A stretch of 64,000 nucleotides of DNA from Lachnoclostridium sp. UBA903 (GCA_002294045.1 DBEP01000066.1:9079-73078), one strand, 5' to 3'. Shown: positions 18,484 to 28,399, counted from the first letter of the stretch. Numbers and translations are program-made. The notes: a model not told the origin generated them from the sequence alone.

Positions 18484-20235
18484 TCACTTTTTCATATTGG
18501 ATTCTAGAGAAGACTTACGATCTGCATTTTCCGTTTTTTTCTTTTCTCTTTCAATGGCTTGCAATGCTTCTGTTTTACTTCCGGTGGTGGATCGAATCGA
18601 GAAAGCAATGTTCACAATATGATCCGATATTCTTTGCAATGAAAACAGAACGGAATAAATGCTTTTTGACACCTCAACAGGATACATTCCGGAACTTAGG
18701 CGTACCACATGTTCGTTACGCGTAGAGGATATTAGTTTTTTAATTTCCTTGTGAAGGTTTGAAATTTTTCTAAAATTTTCGGTTCTACGCGTTGTAAACG
18801 CATCAAACCCTAAGTCGAACATTTCGGATATATACCCGTAGATTAGGCCGAGCTCATCTTTGGTCTGATCTAAAAACTTTACATTATTTCCTTTCATGTA
18901 GCTGGTTTCTTTTACCAAGAGTATCGCGTAATCGCCCAACCGCTCAATATCGTTTGTTACATGATGCAATCCGCCGATTATTTTTTCGTCATCAGCAAAT
19001 TTAGTAACTGATGAAATTTTGATGAAAAAGCTTGTGAGCTTATTTGTTAAGAAATCAATACGATATTCAACATCGGCAATTTTTTTGCTTTCACTCATAT
19101 CTTCGTTGACCAATGAAGCAAAAGAACAATCAATATTCTCCTTTGCGAGAATCGCCATATCGTGCAATTCCTTTAATGCCTGTTCAATGGCAACCGCCGG
19201 AGTTTGCAGGAAACGCTCATCAATATATGACAATTCTTCCAACTTCTGTTGCTTATCTTTCACTAAACTTGTCACTAAATTGACTAATGGGTCGATAAAT
19301 GCGAGTAACACTAAGGTGTAAAGAGTATTATAAATCAGGTTAAATGTTGCAAGGCTGAACTGGGGGTTTCGGGGAAATAGACTTTCAAACATATTGCTAA
19401 TGGGTGTTCTGAAAAGAACCAGAATAATAGAAAAAGCTATCGCGCCAATTACGCTGGTAATCAGATGGAATAACGCGATACGTTTCCCGTTGGCGTTCGT
19501 GGACAGGGAGGCCATAATGCCATCGCTGCAGGTTCCTATATTTGCTCCCATCACTAAGAAAAACGATTGATCGATATTGTGGATAACCCCCGTAGCCAAG
19601 AAAGCTATAAAAAACCAGTTGCTGCCGTAGATGACTGTATGATGCCTGTAAAGAGAATTCCTAATATCACCAGCAAGATAGGATTTTGCATGATTTCATA
19701 TTTGAATACTTTAGAGAGTTGAATACTCAGCGTCGAATCTGGTCCACCGATTGCGGTTTCCATCACTTCCATCCCGATAAACAGCATTCCAAATCCGATT
19801 AAAAATGGCGCAATTTTATTAAGGGTTTCGTTATTAGTGGAAAAAACGATGATGACACCGACAAACGCAACCGCTGCAAAAACAGAGCTAATGCTAAAGC
19901 CGCCTTTGCTGATGCCTGAAAGGGCAAATATAAATGCTGTAAGAGTGGTACCTACTTTTGCATCTAAGATAAAACCTGAGCCTTGCTTGACTGTTACAAT
20001 ATTCGCATGAGCAAGTCCGACTGTCATGATCGAAGCGGCTGAAGAAGATTGAACAAGTACGGTAGCCCCGATTCCGATTCCGTAATTAAAGACTCTGTTT
20101 TTGTTGAATTTTTTTGAAAAGATTACGTATTCCTGATCCGGCGCTTCGTTCCAAACCAGAGCTCATCTGCTTCATGCCAAACATAAATACAGCGACTCCA
20201 CCTAACATAAGCAGTAAATTCATTAAAATTTCCAT
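18484..20235 (-). pseudogene. Na/Pi cotransporter with PhoU-like tail, two homopolymer frameshifts
   Basis: ATG 20235 (AGGGAGAA upstream) gives MEILMNLLLMLGGVAVFMFG. The reading is lost in an A7 run near 20122, regained for IMTVGLAHANIV onward (20027), and lost again in a T6 run near 19610 (GFL then TAG, where FFIAFLATG is expected). The rest to 18484 holds the second PF02690 half (GANIGTCSDG; an earlier QSSTAATG sits in the preceding segment) and a PhoU-like helical domain (about residues 340-570). The sum, 583 codons, equals the normal family length. Either a pseudogene, a phase-variable gene, or two base-calling errors. Confidence 0.8.
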
Positions 20236-20278
20236 TATAGTTCTCCCTATTTGTATTATCTATTGTATTATCTATTTC

Positions 20279-20370
20279 TTACTTCACCTTATATAGCAGA
20301 CAGCACGTCTCTACATGCCGTGAGGAGATAAAAAAAATAACCGTTGAATCCAATACCCTCTTGGCGTCTG
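20279..20370 (-). repeat. Insertion scar C: element end joined to a displaced rlmD-type tail
   Basis: Minus strand: element end with AGACGCCAAGAGGGTA, TTCAACGGTTA and TATCTCCTCACGG, then SRHVETCCLLYKVK and TAA at 20279. HVETCCLLYKVK fits the RlmD C-terminal motif. Core CATGTAGAG (20309-20317). The transporter pseudogene starts 44 bp further on. Confidence 0.7.
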
Positions 20371-20379
20371 ATAATCCCT

Positions 20380-21040
20380 AAAAATCTTCCTCATACAATT
20401 AATTTTTTAACAAACTATTAAGCTACTTTTCAATATCCTTCATCAAATATAACCCCTGTCACAATAAGAAAATTCTTAAAATAAATTACCTAACACTTTT
20501 ATTATTAAAATTGTAAGCAATAAAACCTTCAAATGCCTTTTCTGTTTTGAAGGCATTATTCGGTACAATTTTCCATTTCGAATAACATGAATATAATGGG
20601 AACTTCAGATGCCTTTGTCATATTGCTTTTTAATTAGTATTTTGTTTTGGTCGATCAAAATTACCCACCTGTATTAATTTCTAGTAAAAAAATTATAGTG
20701 CCGAAACATATTGTTTGACGAATAAAATGTATTAAACTCATATTGCATCTGGTTTAATTTGATAGAACAATCTTATTAATATTTACTGTTGTTCCAAATA
20801 CTTTCAACGGAACTTTTCTCCCTTGAAACCTCAAAAAAATATTGTATCATACCCAGTGTACCTCATGCAACTATGATTTCTTGGTATTTTATCTAAACTA
20901 GAACTCATAACAATCCGAATTTTATTTCTATTCAAAGTTTCATCTGCTCAGTAGTTTTTATATTAAAACTTACTTCTTTATCTCTTTTTTGTGTATAGAG
21001 CTGATATCAATAGAACACCTTGCCAAGTTATTGAGTTTAA
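20380..21040. other. 661-bp AT-rich gap with one minus-strand hairpin
   Basis: No frame worth calling. CCTTCAAA (20526-20533) and TTTGAAGG (20546-20553) form a hairpin with a T run on the minus strand. The same hairpin with similar flanks recurs at 23896-23924, in both cases shortly before a scar, so it may be part of the cassette's distal end. Confidence 0.6.
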
Positions 21041-21373
21041 TCAATCATTGATATGGTTTTCTTTATAGTGTATACCCCATTCTTCCATAGAGCTGATAAT
21101 TGCTCTCATTGATTCACCTAGTTCCGATAACGAATACTCTACTCTTGCCGGCACTTCGGTATAGACAGTACGAATGATGATACCGTCATTCTCCATAGAG
21201 CGCAAGCTATCAGTCAATACCTTTTGGCTGATGCCCTGTAACGATTTATGCAGCTCATTAAACCGCCACGGGCGAGTTAGAAGATTTCTAAGAATTAAAA
21301 GTTTCCATTTGCTTCCAAGCAACTGTACTGTTGTTGCTACTGGGCAAATAGGTAGTTCTTCCTTTTTGATCAT
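21041..21373 (-). CDS. HxlR-family transcriptional regulator
   Basis: 110 residues with the complete HxlR winged helix: CPVATTVQLLGSKWKLLILRNL (near the N-terminal cysteine), RPWRFNELHKSLQGISQKVLTDSLRSMENDGII, and VEYSLSELG at the end. The typical N-terminal Cys of redox- or aldehyde-sensing members is present (CP at residues 9-10). Divergent from a radical SAM fragment and an alcohol dehydrogenase gene, which it may regulate; such HxlR-oxidoreductase pairs are common. Confidence 0.88.
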   Translation of the reverse strand: MIKKEELPICPVATTVQLLGSKWKLLILRNLLTRPWRFNELHKSLQGISQKVLTDSLRSMENDGIIIRTVYTEVPARVEYSLSELGESMRAIISSMEEWGIHYKENHIND

Positions 21374-21411
21374 AAAATATTTATTTCTCTCTTTTTGAAT
21401 GTACGGTATAA

Positions 21412-21801
21412 CTCGAATGTTACACTTACTTTAATCGTAAAGACCATCTTTGGACACTTTATGAATATGACAACGGACTTTTTCAGATTCCGGAGAACGC
21501 AGAAAATGGAATGATATATGGAGGTTGCAACTGCGGAAACTGCCACTTGACAATTCTGCCAACAGGGGATTTATACGCTTGCCGCCGTTTTGAAAGTAAA
21601 GTAGGTAATGTCTTTGAGGACAGGATTGCCGCTCTATGGCTTAGTGATAACATGATAGCATACCGGGACTACACCAAATTCAAAAAATGTTCCAAATGTG
21701 AGTTGCTGCGTTATTGTCGCGGCTGTCCTGCCGTAGCATACGGTACAACACACAGCTATTATGAAGCAGACCCGCAGTGTTGGAAAAAAATCGAGGTGTG
21801 A
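21412..21801 (+). pseudogene. C-terminal fragment of a radical SAM/SPASM protein
   Basis: The open frame starts without a start codon at 21412 (YTYFNRKDHLWTLYEY). It carries a SPASM cluster pattern (GGCNCGNCHLTILPTGD, ACRR, CSKCELLRYCRGCP), stop at 21799. The radical SAM core with CxxxCxxC is absent, so the fragment cannot be catalytic. An internal ATG at 21511 could give a 96-residue piece. The break is close to the HxlR gene and suggests an insertion or deletion joined these genes. Confidence 0.75.
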
Positions 21802-21803
21802 AT

Positions 21804-22778
21804 ATGAAAACCATGAAGGCAGTCCTGTTAAGTAAAAAAACAGATGCAAAGGACATTGTTCTATCAGAATATCCAATCCCCACAGTGAAGCCCGGTTGGG
21901 TATTGGTGCGTATTCATGCCTTTGGATTAAATCATTCGGAGCAAATTTTGCGTAATTCCGAAATCAATGTACCTTATATCAGGAAGCCAATTATTCCTGG
22001 TATCGAATATGTCGGTGAAATTGCAGACGCTTCCGATACAACATTCTCGACAGGGCAAAAAGTTGTTGCGCTTATGGGCGGTATGGGGCGTAGTTTTCAC
22101 GGAAGCTATGCAGAATATGCTTTAATTCCGGCACATCATGTATTTTCTGTTAGTTCTGCTCTTTCGTGGGAACAGCTTGCTGCTGTTCCGGAAACCTACT
22201 TTACCGCATGGGGTTCCTTGTTTGAATGCCTACATCTTGAAAACAATGATAAATTGCTCATCCGTGGCGGAACTTGTGCATTAGGATATGCCGTTATTCA
22301 GATAGCAACAACGGTCGGTTGTGAAGTGATAGCAACAACACATAAAGAAAGCAAACTGCTATTACTGAAAGGGTGCGGTGTTGATACTGTATTATTAGAT
22401 GACGGCACGTTAGTGGGTAAGGTATCCGGCATAACAAAAGCATTAGAGCTTGTGGGCGCAAAAACTTTACACGACACATTGCTTTGTATAGAAAAAAACG
22501 GGATTGTATGTCACACAGGAGTTCTTGGTGGAGTTTATGCTCTGAACACCTTTGACCCGATTAAGGATATTCCGAATGGCATATATTTGACAGGTTTTTT
22601 TAGCAATACGCCGACACAGGCAGTAATCAATCATATTTTTGATTTTTTGGACCACCATAATCTTATCCCTTATATCGGAAAGACATTTGATTTTTCAGAA
22701 ATTGCAAAAGCCTGCGAGGATATGGACAATGGAAAAGTAAATGGAAAAACTGTAATAAAGGTGACGGAGCAACAGTAG
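21804..22778 (+). CDS. Zinc-independent MDR alcohol dehydrogenase/quinone oxidoreductase-like
   Basis: 324 residues from ATG 21804, chosen because GAGGTG lies seven bases upstream and the previous frame stops at 21801. GroES-like N-terminal domain (PGWVLVRIHAFGLNHSEQ) and Rossmann domain with GGTCALGYAVIQIA (a degenerate GxGxxG). The structural-zinc cysteines of true alcohol dehydrogenases are missing, as in quinone oxidoreductases. NAD(P)H-linked reduction of quinones or enals is the family role. Possibly controlled by the divergent HxlR protein. Confidence 0.82.
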   Translation: MKTMKAVLLSKKTDAKDIVLSEYPIPTVKPGWVLVRIHAFGLNHSEQILRNSEINVPYIRKPIIPGIEYVGEIADASDTTFSTGQKVVALMGGMGRSFHGSYAEYALIPAHHVFSVSSALSWEQLAAVPETYFTAWGSLFECLHLENNDKLLIRGGTCALGYAVIQIATTVGCEVIATTHKESKLLLLKGCGVDTVLLDDGTLVGKVSGITKALELVGAKTLHDTLLCIEKNGIVCHTGVLGGVYALNTFDPIKDIPNGIYLTGFFSNTPTQAVINHIFDFLDHHNLIPYIGKTFDFSEIAKACEDMDNGKVNGKTVIKVTEQQ

Positions 22779-22900
22779 GTTTCATAATTAAGAACTATTA
22801 TTATAAAATATAAAGAAAGCAAGGTAAACAAATATGTTCACAAGTAAATAATGAGCTAACCACTCTAAGTACAGATAGTTTTAACCCTATAAATGTTTTT

Positions 22901-23464
22901 ATGAACAATGTCGAACTTGATGGGCTGAAAGTATTAAGGGTAACAAAAGACCCTGCCATAGAAGCTGTTGACGAGCCGACTTACGCAAGGCTTATCGGCT
23001 CCGAATTCCATAATGGGGTTATTGAAGTAAAAGTATTAAGTAAGTTATTACCGGATGCTCCTGACTATGCCAGAGGCTTTATTGGTGTTGCATTTCGGAT
23101 TGACGACAATAATAAGAGTTTTGAAGCCTTCTATGTACGTCCAACGAATGGAAGATGTGACGATCAATTAAGAAGAAATCGTTCGGCTCAATATTTTTCC
23201 TATCCCAACTACAAATTTGAACGCTTTAGAACGGAATGTCCCGGAAAATATGAAGCCTATGCTGATATGGGACTGAATGAATGGCTCGACCTAAAGATAG
23301 AAGTAAATGGTGATCGCGCAAGATTCTATATAAATCATTCACCGCAGCCCGTATTAGTGGTAAATGATTTAAAGCACGGTACCGACAAAAAGGGCGAAAT
23401 AGGCCTTTGGATTGATATAGGTACAGAAGGCTTCTTCAAAAATTTGAAAATTACTTCATACTAG
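22901..23464 (+). CDS. Concanavalin-like (DUF1080/lectin-type) protein, N-terminus possibly lost
   Basis: 187 residues, beta-rich, with RGFIGVAFRIDDNNKSFEAFYVRP, a NEWLDLKIEVNGDRARFYIN stretch and GEIGLWIDIGTEGFFKNLKI, the pattern of laminin-G/DUF1080-like jelly rolls that bind or cleave carbohydrate. The same frame is open upstream to about 22830 (STDSFNPINVF) but has no start codon, and no ribosome site precedes ATG 22901, so the protein may be truncated. The region resembles the beta-rich middle domain of the MerR fusion only in type, not in obvious sequence. Confidence 0.55.
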   Translation: MNNVELDGLKVLRVTKDPAIEAVDEPTYARLIGSEFHNGVIEVKVLSKLLPDAPDYARGFIGVAFRIDDNNKSFEAFYVRPTNGRCDDQLRRNRSAQYFSYPNYKFERFRTECPGKYEAYADMGLNEWLDLKIEVNGDRARFYINHSPQPVLVVNDLKHGTDKKGEIGLWIDIGTEGFFKNLKITSY

Positions 23465-23509
23465 AAATTTTGCAAGCCGTAGATCAGCCCTTTTTTTATT
23501 AGCCGATAT

Positions 23510-23615
23510 AATGAAAGTCGGACTCAATGTACTGACTCTACAAATACACTGCAACTTTCACCTTTTTATATTCTGATGTTTTAGGCGGTATGACCATAAT
23601 CTTTTTCAAAAATAA
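23510..23615 (-). pseudogene. 5' remnant of a serine recombinase gene
   Basis: Nucleotide by nucleotide this resembles the first roughly 100 bases of the recombinase gene ending at 52919 (shared GACTCAATGTACTGA, TGCAACTTTCA, GGTATGAC..TAATCTTTTTCA), but stops and shifts ruin the frame. Everything after codon 35 is missing. Together with the leader hairpin and tail G it is a decayed copy of the start of cassette 3. Confidence 0.7.
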
Positions 23616-23667
23616 TTCTCCAACATCTATGTAAAATGGGTAATTCCATGGATTTTTCTATTAAAAA

Positions 23668-23697
23668 AGGACGTGAAGGGTTTCACTCCCATGTCCT
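23668..23697 (-). terminator. Hairpin terminator after displaced tail G
   Basis: AGGACGTGAAGGG...CCCATGTCCT with an A run on the plus strand (T run on minus). Homologous to the hairpin at 52979-53008 after tail F. Sits between tail G and the recombinase remnant. Confidence 0.6.
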
Positions 23698-23734
23698 CAA
23701 TTCCAGTGGGTTTTTATTACTTATATCCCATAAT

Positions 23735-23830
23735 TCAACTGTTTTTCTTTAGCAACAGGATTATGGATTCCACATACCTTTAACAGCAATAATGATGCCG
23801 CTTGAAGCCGATGCCTCCTTGGCAATAAAG
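23735..23830 (-). repeat. Insertion scar G (degenerate): element end joined to a displaced tail
   Basis: Minus strand: GCCAAGGAGGCATCGG, a degenerate spacer, then RYVESIILLLKKNS and TGA at 23735. The tail is almost the same as tail F (HVESIILLQKKNS). The element end has diverged more than in the other scars, so this one looks old. Nothing else is coded in 23465-24001. Confidence 0.6.
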
Positions 23831-23895
23831 ATATTTTTCGCCGAATCAGCGTCTGCTTTTTGCTTTACAATTCAAGTTGATTTTATACAATAAAA

Positions 23896-23924
23896 CCTTC
23901 AAAAGCATGTAGACCCCTTGAAGG
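23896..23924 (-). terminator. Terminator of aspA
   Basis: Minus strand: CCTTCAA...TTGAAGG followed by TTTTATT, about 80 bp after the aspA stop. Its flanks resemble those of the hairpin at 20526-20553. Confidence 0.6.
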
Positions 23925-24001
23925 CTTTATCCGATACAACCACATTCTCCTCTTTACGCCATTGGATGGATGTATCCTTCTGGGAGTGCTTTGCAATATA
24001 A

Positions 24002-25387
24002 TCATAGCATTCCATTGGGATCAAGAGCTTTTCCAGTCTCTTCTGTCAGTAATCCTTTTTCTTGAAGAATCTGCTCTAATGTTTTATTCTCTTCATCCGC
24101 TTGCATACCAATTTGTGAAGCCAGATCATATCCCATCGACGAACTTAAGCCTGTTACCAGTGCCAGGCTGGCCTCCATTAATTGCTTGCATCTTTCCTCA
24201 TTTGCTTCAATTCCTTGAATGCACCTTGTCACAAGAATCGGAAGCGCATTTGATAATAATTCAATGGCTTGCAACAAGGTATAGGCAATGACAGGCATCA
24301 TTACATTGATTTCCAGCTGACCTGCCACTCCTGCAGTAGCTATCGCTGCTTCATAGCCAATCACCTGACAGCAAACCATATGAACCATCTCTAAAATAGC
24401 GGGATTCACTTTACCCGGCATAATCGTTGAGCCTGGTTGAACAGACGGGAGTGTAATTTCTGAAAATCCTGTTCTTGGTCCCGAGCTGAGCAAACGTAAG
24501 TCACTTGTGATTTTAATTAAATGTATTGCTAATTCTTTTAGACTGAGCATCATTCCGATGGCCGCACAGGGATTTTGCATAAACCCAAAAAGGTTAGCAG
24601 GTTCTCGAAAAGGCAAATTTGTCCGCTGGCAAATCTCCTTCATTATCTTCGGAATATATTGAGGATCTAAGTTATATAACGTACCGATTGCATTGCCGCC
24701 AAGTCCTATCTCATACAATTCATTCAGGTTCTTCTCTATCTTCTTTAATACAGCTTGAATTGTCCCTGCATATCCCAAAAACTCCTGACCCAGCCTCATT
24801 GGTATGGCATCGTGCAAATGCGTTCTTCCTGATTTTACGACCGGCATCAGCTCATCTGATTTTTTCTGTAATGCTTGTACCAGCTGTGTTATGGATGGAA
24901 TTAGTCTATTGACTATGTTATCTGCCGCTGCCATATTCATTGCAGAGGGAAAGGTGTCATTTGTTGACTGTGACATGTTAACGTGGTCGTTCGGATGAAC
25001 CAGCTTTGATTCTTTGGTACCCACTAACAGCTCCGAAGCTCGATTTGCAATAATTTCATTTGCATTCATATTTTGAGAGGTACCTGCGCCTGCCTGATAC
25101 ACATCTACAACAAAATAATCATCCCAATTTCCGATGACTACTTCTTCCGCAGCTTGAACAATCGCTTTCCCCATCTCATTAGAAAGTTTTCCTGTTTCCA
25201 TATTTACTAATGCAGCTGATGCCTTTATGATTCCCTGTGCCTTTATAAATGATCTGGGCAGCTTTAACCCGCTTATTTGAAAATTATCGACAGCCCTCTG
25301 CGTTTGGGCACCGTAATATGCATTGATAGGCAGCACCGCTTCGCCTAAGGGATCATTTTCTTTACGATATCGTTGCTGAGATTCCAT
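24002..25387 (-). CDS. aspA: Aspartate ammonia-lyase
   Basis: 461 residues, typical length of the fumarase/aspartase superfamily. Family signature PGSTIMPGKVNPAILE (about residues 313-328, flexible SS-loop), active-site text SGRTHLHDAIPMRLGQE and NEIIANRASELL. The N-terminal DPLGEAVLPINAYYGAQTQRA is that of aspartases; they deaminate aspartate to fumarate and ammonia. AGGAGG lies 11 bases before the ATG. It stands alone with its own terminator; no asparaginase or transporter is next to it. A fumarase cannot be fully excluded but the text fits aspartase better. Confidence 0.85.
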   Translation of the reverse strand: MESQQRYRKENDPLGEAVLPINAYYGAQTQRAVDNFQISGLKLPRSFIKAQGIIKASAALVNMETGKLSNEMGKAIVQAAEEVVIGNWDDYFVVDVYQAGAGTSQNMNANEIIANRASELLVGTKESKLVHPNDHVNMSQSTNDTFPSAMNMAAADNIVNRLIPSITQLVQALQKKSDELMPVVKSGRTHLHDAIPMRLGQEFLGYAGTIQAVLKKIEKNLNELYEIGLGGNAIGTLYNLDPQYIPKIMKEICQRTNLPFREPANLFGFMQNPCAAIGMMLSLKELAIHLIKITSDLRLLSSGPRTGFSEITLPSVQPGSTIMPGKVNPAILEMVHMVCCQVIGYEAAIATAGVAGQLEINVMMPVIAYTLLQAIELLSNALPILVTRCIQGIEANEERCKQLMEASLALVTGLSSSMGYDLASQIGMQADEENKTLEQILQEKGLLTEETGKALDPNGML

Positions 25388-25736
25388 TTATGTTTTTTCC
25401 TCCTGGTATAATTGATTATATAGACCCTGTATATTTTGACAAAACACCCGTCTCATATAATTATTTTCACACAATATTATTCCCCAACACCATTTGTATT
25501 AGTCCTGATATTCCAATATAGCAAACATAAAAGGAAAAAAGGCAGCTAACAGAAGGAACAATTCCATATATCTTCATTTATTAATACAGAATAAAAAGGA
25601 CAATATGAAAACTCTGGTAATATCAAAATTAGATAAGTATACTAAAAATCCATAGTTTCTTTTTATCTCAGAGCCCTCCATCTTAATATTGTCATATATA
25701 CCCCTAATTCCTGCTAATCTGTATCTCGCTTCGGTG
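25388..25736. other. Upstream region of aspA, no gene recognised
   Basis: AT-rich. A minus-strand frame at 25574-25786 is open but its text is not protein-like and it runs through the candidate scar. Confidence 0.4.
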
Positions 25737-25800
25737 ATCCATACAATGCCTTGAGAGAGCCCAGACCGGAAGCCGCAACCTCCCATTGGCCGTCCGATTA
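25737..25800 (-). repeat. Candidate degenerate scar (element-end-like sequence)
   Basis: ATGCCTTGAG, then ACCG, AACC and CCATTGGCCGTCCGATTA on the plus strand follow the order and spacing of the conserved element end of scars A-F, with a deletion in the A-rich part. The tail after it does not show HVE clearly (GIVWITEARYRLA), so this is only a candidate. Confidence 0.3.
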
Positions 25801-25985
25801 TTTAAGCCAATTCACGATTTTTCGAGCTGGATGATCCTCTGGCAGGTCCTTTCGCACAACTGCGTAATAATTAATAGAAAGCGGATACTCCTTTGATAAA
25901 ATTGTTTCCGATGTTGGAGCAACACCGTCGTATGCTAGTATTTTGATACTCATTTCTCCCATCTTACTCCAAAAGAATCCAATAT
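25798..25985 (-). pseudogene. C-terminal fragment of a PstS-like substrate-binding protein
   Basis: Minus frame without a proper start: YIGFFWSKMGEMSIKILAYD, then GVAPTSETILSKEYPLSINY and a normal end (HPARKIVNWLK stop 25798). The order IGF...IK-L-x-x-GVxPT-x-x-x-I-x-x-x-x-YP is that of phosphate-binding PstS proteins. Only about 60 of 280 residues remain. Confidence 0.65.
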
Positions 25986-26001
25986 ACTTCCAAATCGATC
26001 T

Positions 26002-26628
26002 TTATTGGATTGAATTCATCAACTCATAGAAATATTTGGATTCATGAGTCTTATTAAGACTATACCAAGCATCTAATGATTTTGAAGAAAACACACCCAG
26101 AGATTTCAAGACGTGTACAGAAAATTCCAACGGAGCTATTCCAGATGCGGTAATCAATTTTCCATCAGTTACTACCGGCTCCATTTTGTAATACTTTTCG
26201 CCCGTGTAAGCGGGACAAATCATTTTAAGGTATTCCAGATCATTGCTTGTATGCCAATGTGAATCCAACAATCCTGTTTGAGCAAGTCCCATTGTAGCAC
26301 CACAAATCGCTGCAACCAATATACCTTCCTTTAAACACCTCCGGGCGATTTTTAAGATGGGTTGGTGCAATGTTTTTGTCCATGTATCTCCACCGGGTAA
26401 AATCAATGCATCTGTGCTTTCAATACTGCACTCATCCAGTTTGATGTCAGGCAGTATTTTCAATCCACCCATTGTTGTTACAGGCGTCTTTTCAATTCCA
26501 ACAGTCACTATTTTTGATGGGTCAAGTCCCTTTTTATAATATCTTCCCGAGTTCAGTTCGGCAGTTAAGTAACCTATTTCCCAGTCTGACATTGTGTCAA
26601 ACACATAAAGATATACTGTATTATTCAT
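26002..26628 (-). CDS. DJ-1/PfpI-family glutamine amidotransferase-like protein
   Basis: 208 residues from ATG 26628 (AAGGAG upstream; the longer frame adds ten unlikely residues). Class I amidotransferase-like fold: DALILPGGDTW, nucleophile elbow VAAICGATMGLAQ with the cysteine, and GKLITASGIAPLEF. Members act as chaperones, glyoxalases or amidotransferases; no partner domain shows which. It lies 77 bp after the WYL regulator on the same strand and may be its target. Confidence 0.82.
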   Translation of the reverse strand: MNNTVYLYVFDTMSDWEIGYLTAELNSGRYYKKGLDPSKIVTVGIEKTPVTTMGGLKILPDIKLDECSIESTDALILPGGDTWTKTLHQPILKIARRCLKEGILVAAICGATMGLAQTGLLDSHWHTSNDLEYLKMICPAYTGEKYYKMEPVVTDGKLITASGIAPLEFSVHVLKSLGVFSSKSLDAWYSLNKTHESKYFYELMNSIQ

Positions 26629-26735
26629 TTTGCAATTTCTCCTTATTTTATTCATCAAGGAATACCAACCATCGGTAATCAGTGACTATCCACATTATAA
26701 AACAACTTCACTGACATCTGCTGTCAGTGAAGCTA

Positions 26736-27698
26736 TTAAAGTTGATAATATTCCATTAACTCCGATGCAATAGCAACAAGTCTTTCTTTCAACCCCTGTG
26801 GTTCGATTATTTGAATGGATTTACCATAAGATAGGAGAAAATAAGGGACATAAATATGAATTGATTTTTCCTCAAATAAAAAGATGGCTTGATTCGATGT
26901 TCGCTTTTTCAGATGATGCCCTAAAAACCAATGCATGCATAGTTCATTAAGCGTCTCTGACCTGCCTTCGATAATTAAAGAAATTAACCCCTCCTTACCC
27001 ACTAAATCAGGTAACAGGTTTTTCATAAAGAATTCACGGGTCGCAAAAGCTTTGGGACGCTTAAATATTATTTGAGTACACTTGATTCGTAAAATCCGGT
27101 CTACCCGAAAGCTTCGTATTTCATTCCTTAGGCGGCAAAATGCAACCGTATACCATTTGTTATTCCAGTAAACCAATCCATAGGGGTTTATCAGCCTATT
27201 CTTTGGCTGCTCTTCACGGCCTGTGCGATAATCAATTTCTACACAGAATTCCTTCTCTACAGCCTGCTCCAATTCCGCCAATATCGGCTGAATGGAGGGG
27301 TTTACCTTGCGGTTTATAACTTCAACCCCGTCTAAATGATGGTTAAGTATACTTTCCTGCTCCTGATTCGAATACATTTTCAACTTTGATGTTGCATTGC
27401 CTAATGCCTCACTCAAAGGGTATCCGGCTTCTTTTGCAAAAACAGCAGCATGAAGGAGTGCCTTTTTTTCTTCCATATCAAATAGCAGAGGTGCTCTGAT
27501 AAAATTATTCAGCAGGCTATACCCGCCATTATGACCTGAGTCGGATATTATAGGCACTCCACTGGCACATAGTGCATCAATATGCCGATAAACTGTCCTT
27601 ATATTTATTTCTAGCTTTTGGGAAATTTGTTTTGCTGTCATTTTTCCGCCTGAATTCAGCATCCACAGAATTGCCAGCATATTATCGTTTTTAGCCAT
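26736..27698 (-). CDS. WYL-domain transcriptional regulator (YafY type)
   Basis: 320 residues. Helix-turn-helix at 1-60 (KMTAKQISQKLEINIRTVYRHIDAL, then SGHNGGYSL). WYL domain about 140-215 with the triad text VYWNNKWYTVAFCRLRNEIRSFRVDRI. Such regulators bind nucleic-acid-like or nucleotide ligands; several control defence loci, others metabolism. The gene for a DJ-1-like protein follows. An upstream promoter was not obvious. Confidence 0.85.
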   Translation of the reverse strand: MAKNDNMLAILWMLNSGGKMTAKQISQKLEINIRTVYRHIDALCASGVPIISDSGHNGGYSLLNNFIRAPLLFDMEEKKALLHAAVFAKEAGYPLSEALGNATSKLKMYSNQEQESILNHHLDGVEVINRKVNPSIQPILAELEQAVEKEFCVEIDYRTGREEQPKNRLINPYGLVYWNNKWYTVAFCRLRNEIRSFRVDRILRIKCTQIIFKRPKAFATREFFMKNLLPDLVGKEGLISLIIEGRSETLNELCMHWFLGHHLKKRTSNQAIFLFEEKSIHIYVPYFLLSYGKSIQIIEPQGLKERLVAIASELMEYYQL

Positions 27699-27865
27699 AA
27701 CGTGAACCCCTTTCTTTTATGAAGCTCAATATTTTATATATCTCTATTATCTGCTCAGGGGTCGCACTAAATTATCTGCTTTACGAATCATCTGCATCCC
27801 TCTATTCATATACATTTGTAAATCTCTGCTCTTGCAAAGCCTTAAACCTCCCATTCTGGTTTGTT

Positions 27866-28069
27866 TCAATCCACTTGCTTTGAACCATCCGGAATTTTTC
27901 GTGCCACTTCACGATTTCCTTCTTTTCGAACCTGTCGGAAATTCCGACAGGTTGACTCTTTTTCAAGTTCACTTTCATCATAAATGTGTTTTATGTGTTC
28001 CACAACATTGATTCGAGATGCCTGAAATAAATCAGCCATACAGAATCCGTTAGAAAATAAAAGAATCAA
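27866..28069 (-). pseudogene. RhuM-like (virulence protein) fragment
   Basis: MADLFQASRINVVEHIKHIYDESELE and then STCRNFRQVRKEGNREVARKI are the conserved N-terminal phage-regulator-like part of RhuM proteins. The continuation (YYNLDMIISLGYRV in relatives) is replaced by PDGSKQVD and a stop. Only about 65 of 330 residues remain. Confidence 0.65.
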
Positions 28070-28362
28070 AGTTGGATTTCATTTGGCACTTTTTCCTTAG
28101 CTAAATCTTCTCCTAATATGGGATATTAACCGTAAAGCCACTATTATTTCGCTCTTCTGGATACTGGCTTTTTCATCAAATAACGAGAACTCTAAATAAA
28201 ATTATTAATAGGAATAGAAAAACGTTGTTTTGACCTTGGATATTTGAGATTTCAACTTGTTGCAAGTCTCCTAGTTTTCATATTATTAAATCATTCAACC
28301 ATCTTCATTATATACCAATAACTTAAAAGTTTCAAAATTTTTATCCATTTTTCTACAATAAA

Positions 28363-28388
28363 ATGCACCCACTTATAAATGAGTGCAT
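28363..28388 (-). terminator. Hairpin terminator after displaced tail D
   Basis: ATGCACCCA (28363-28371) pairs with TGAGTGCAT (28380-28388); on the minus strand a TTTTATT run follows. It lies 12 bp after the stop of tail D, as a native gene terminator would. Confidence 0.7.
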
Positions 28389-28399
28389 TCTAATATAGT

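Noticed and set aside
24002..25387. fumC-type fumarase instead of aspartase
   Set aside because: N-terminal text and substrate-loop residues fit aspartate ammonia-lyase better; kept as an alternative in the entry.
25574..25786. Minus-strand frame of 70 codons
   Set aside because: Crosses the candidate scar, text not protein-like, no ribosome site.
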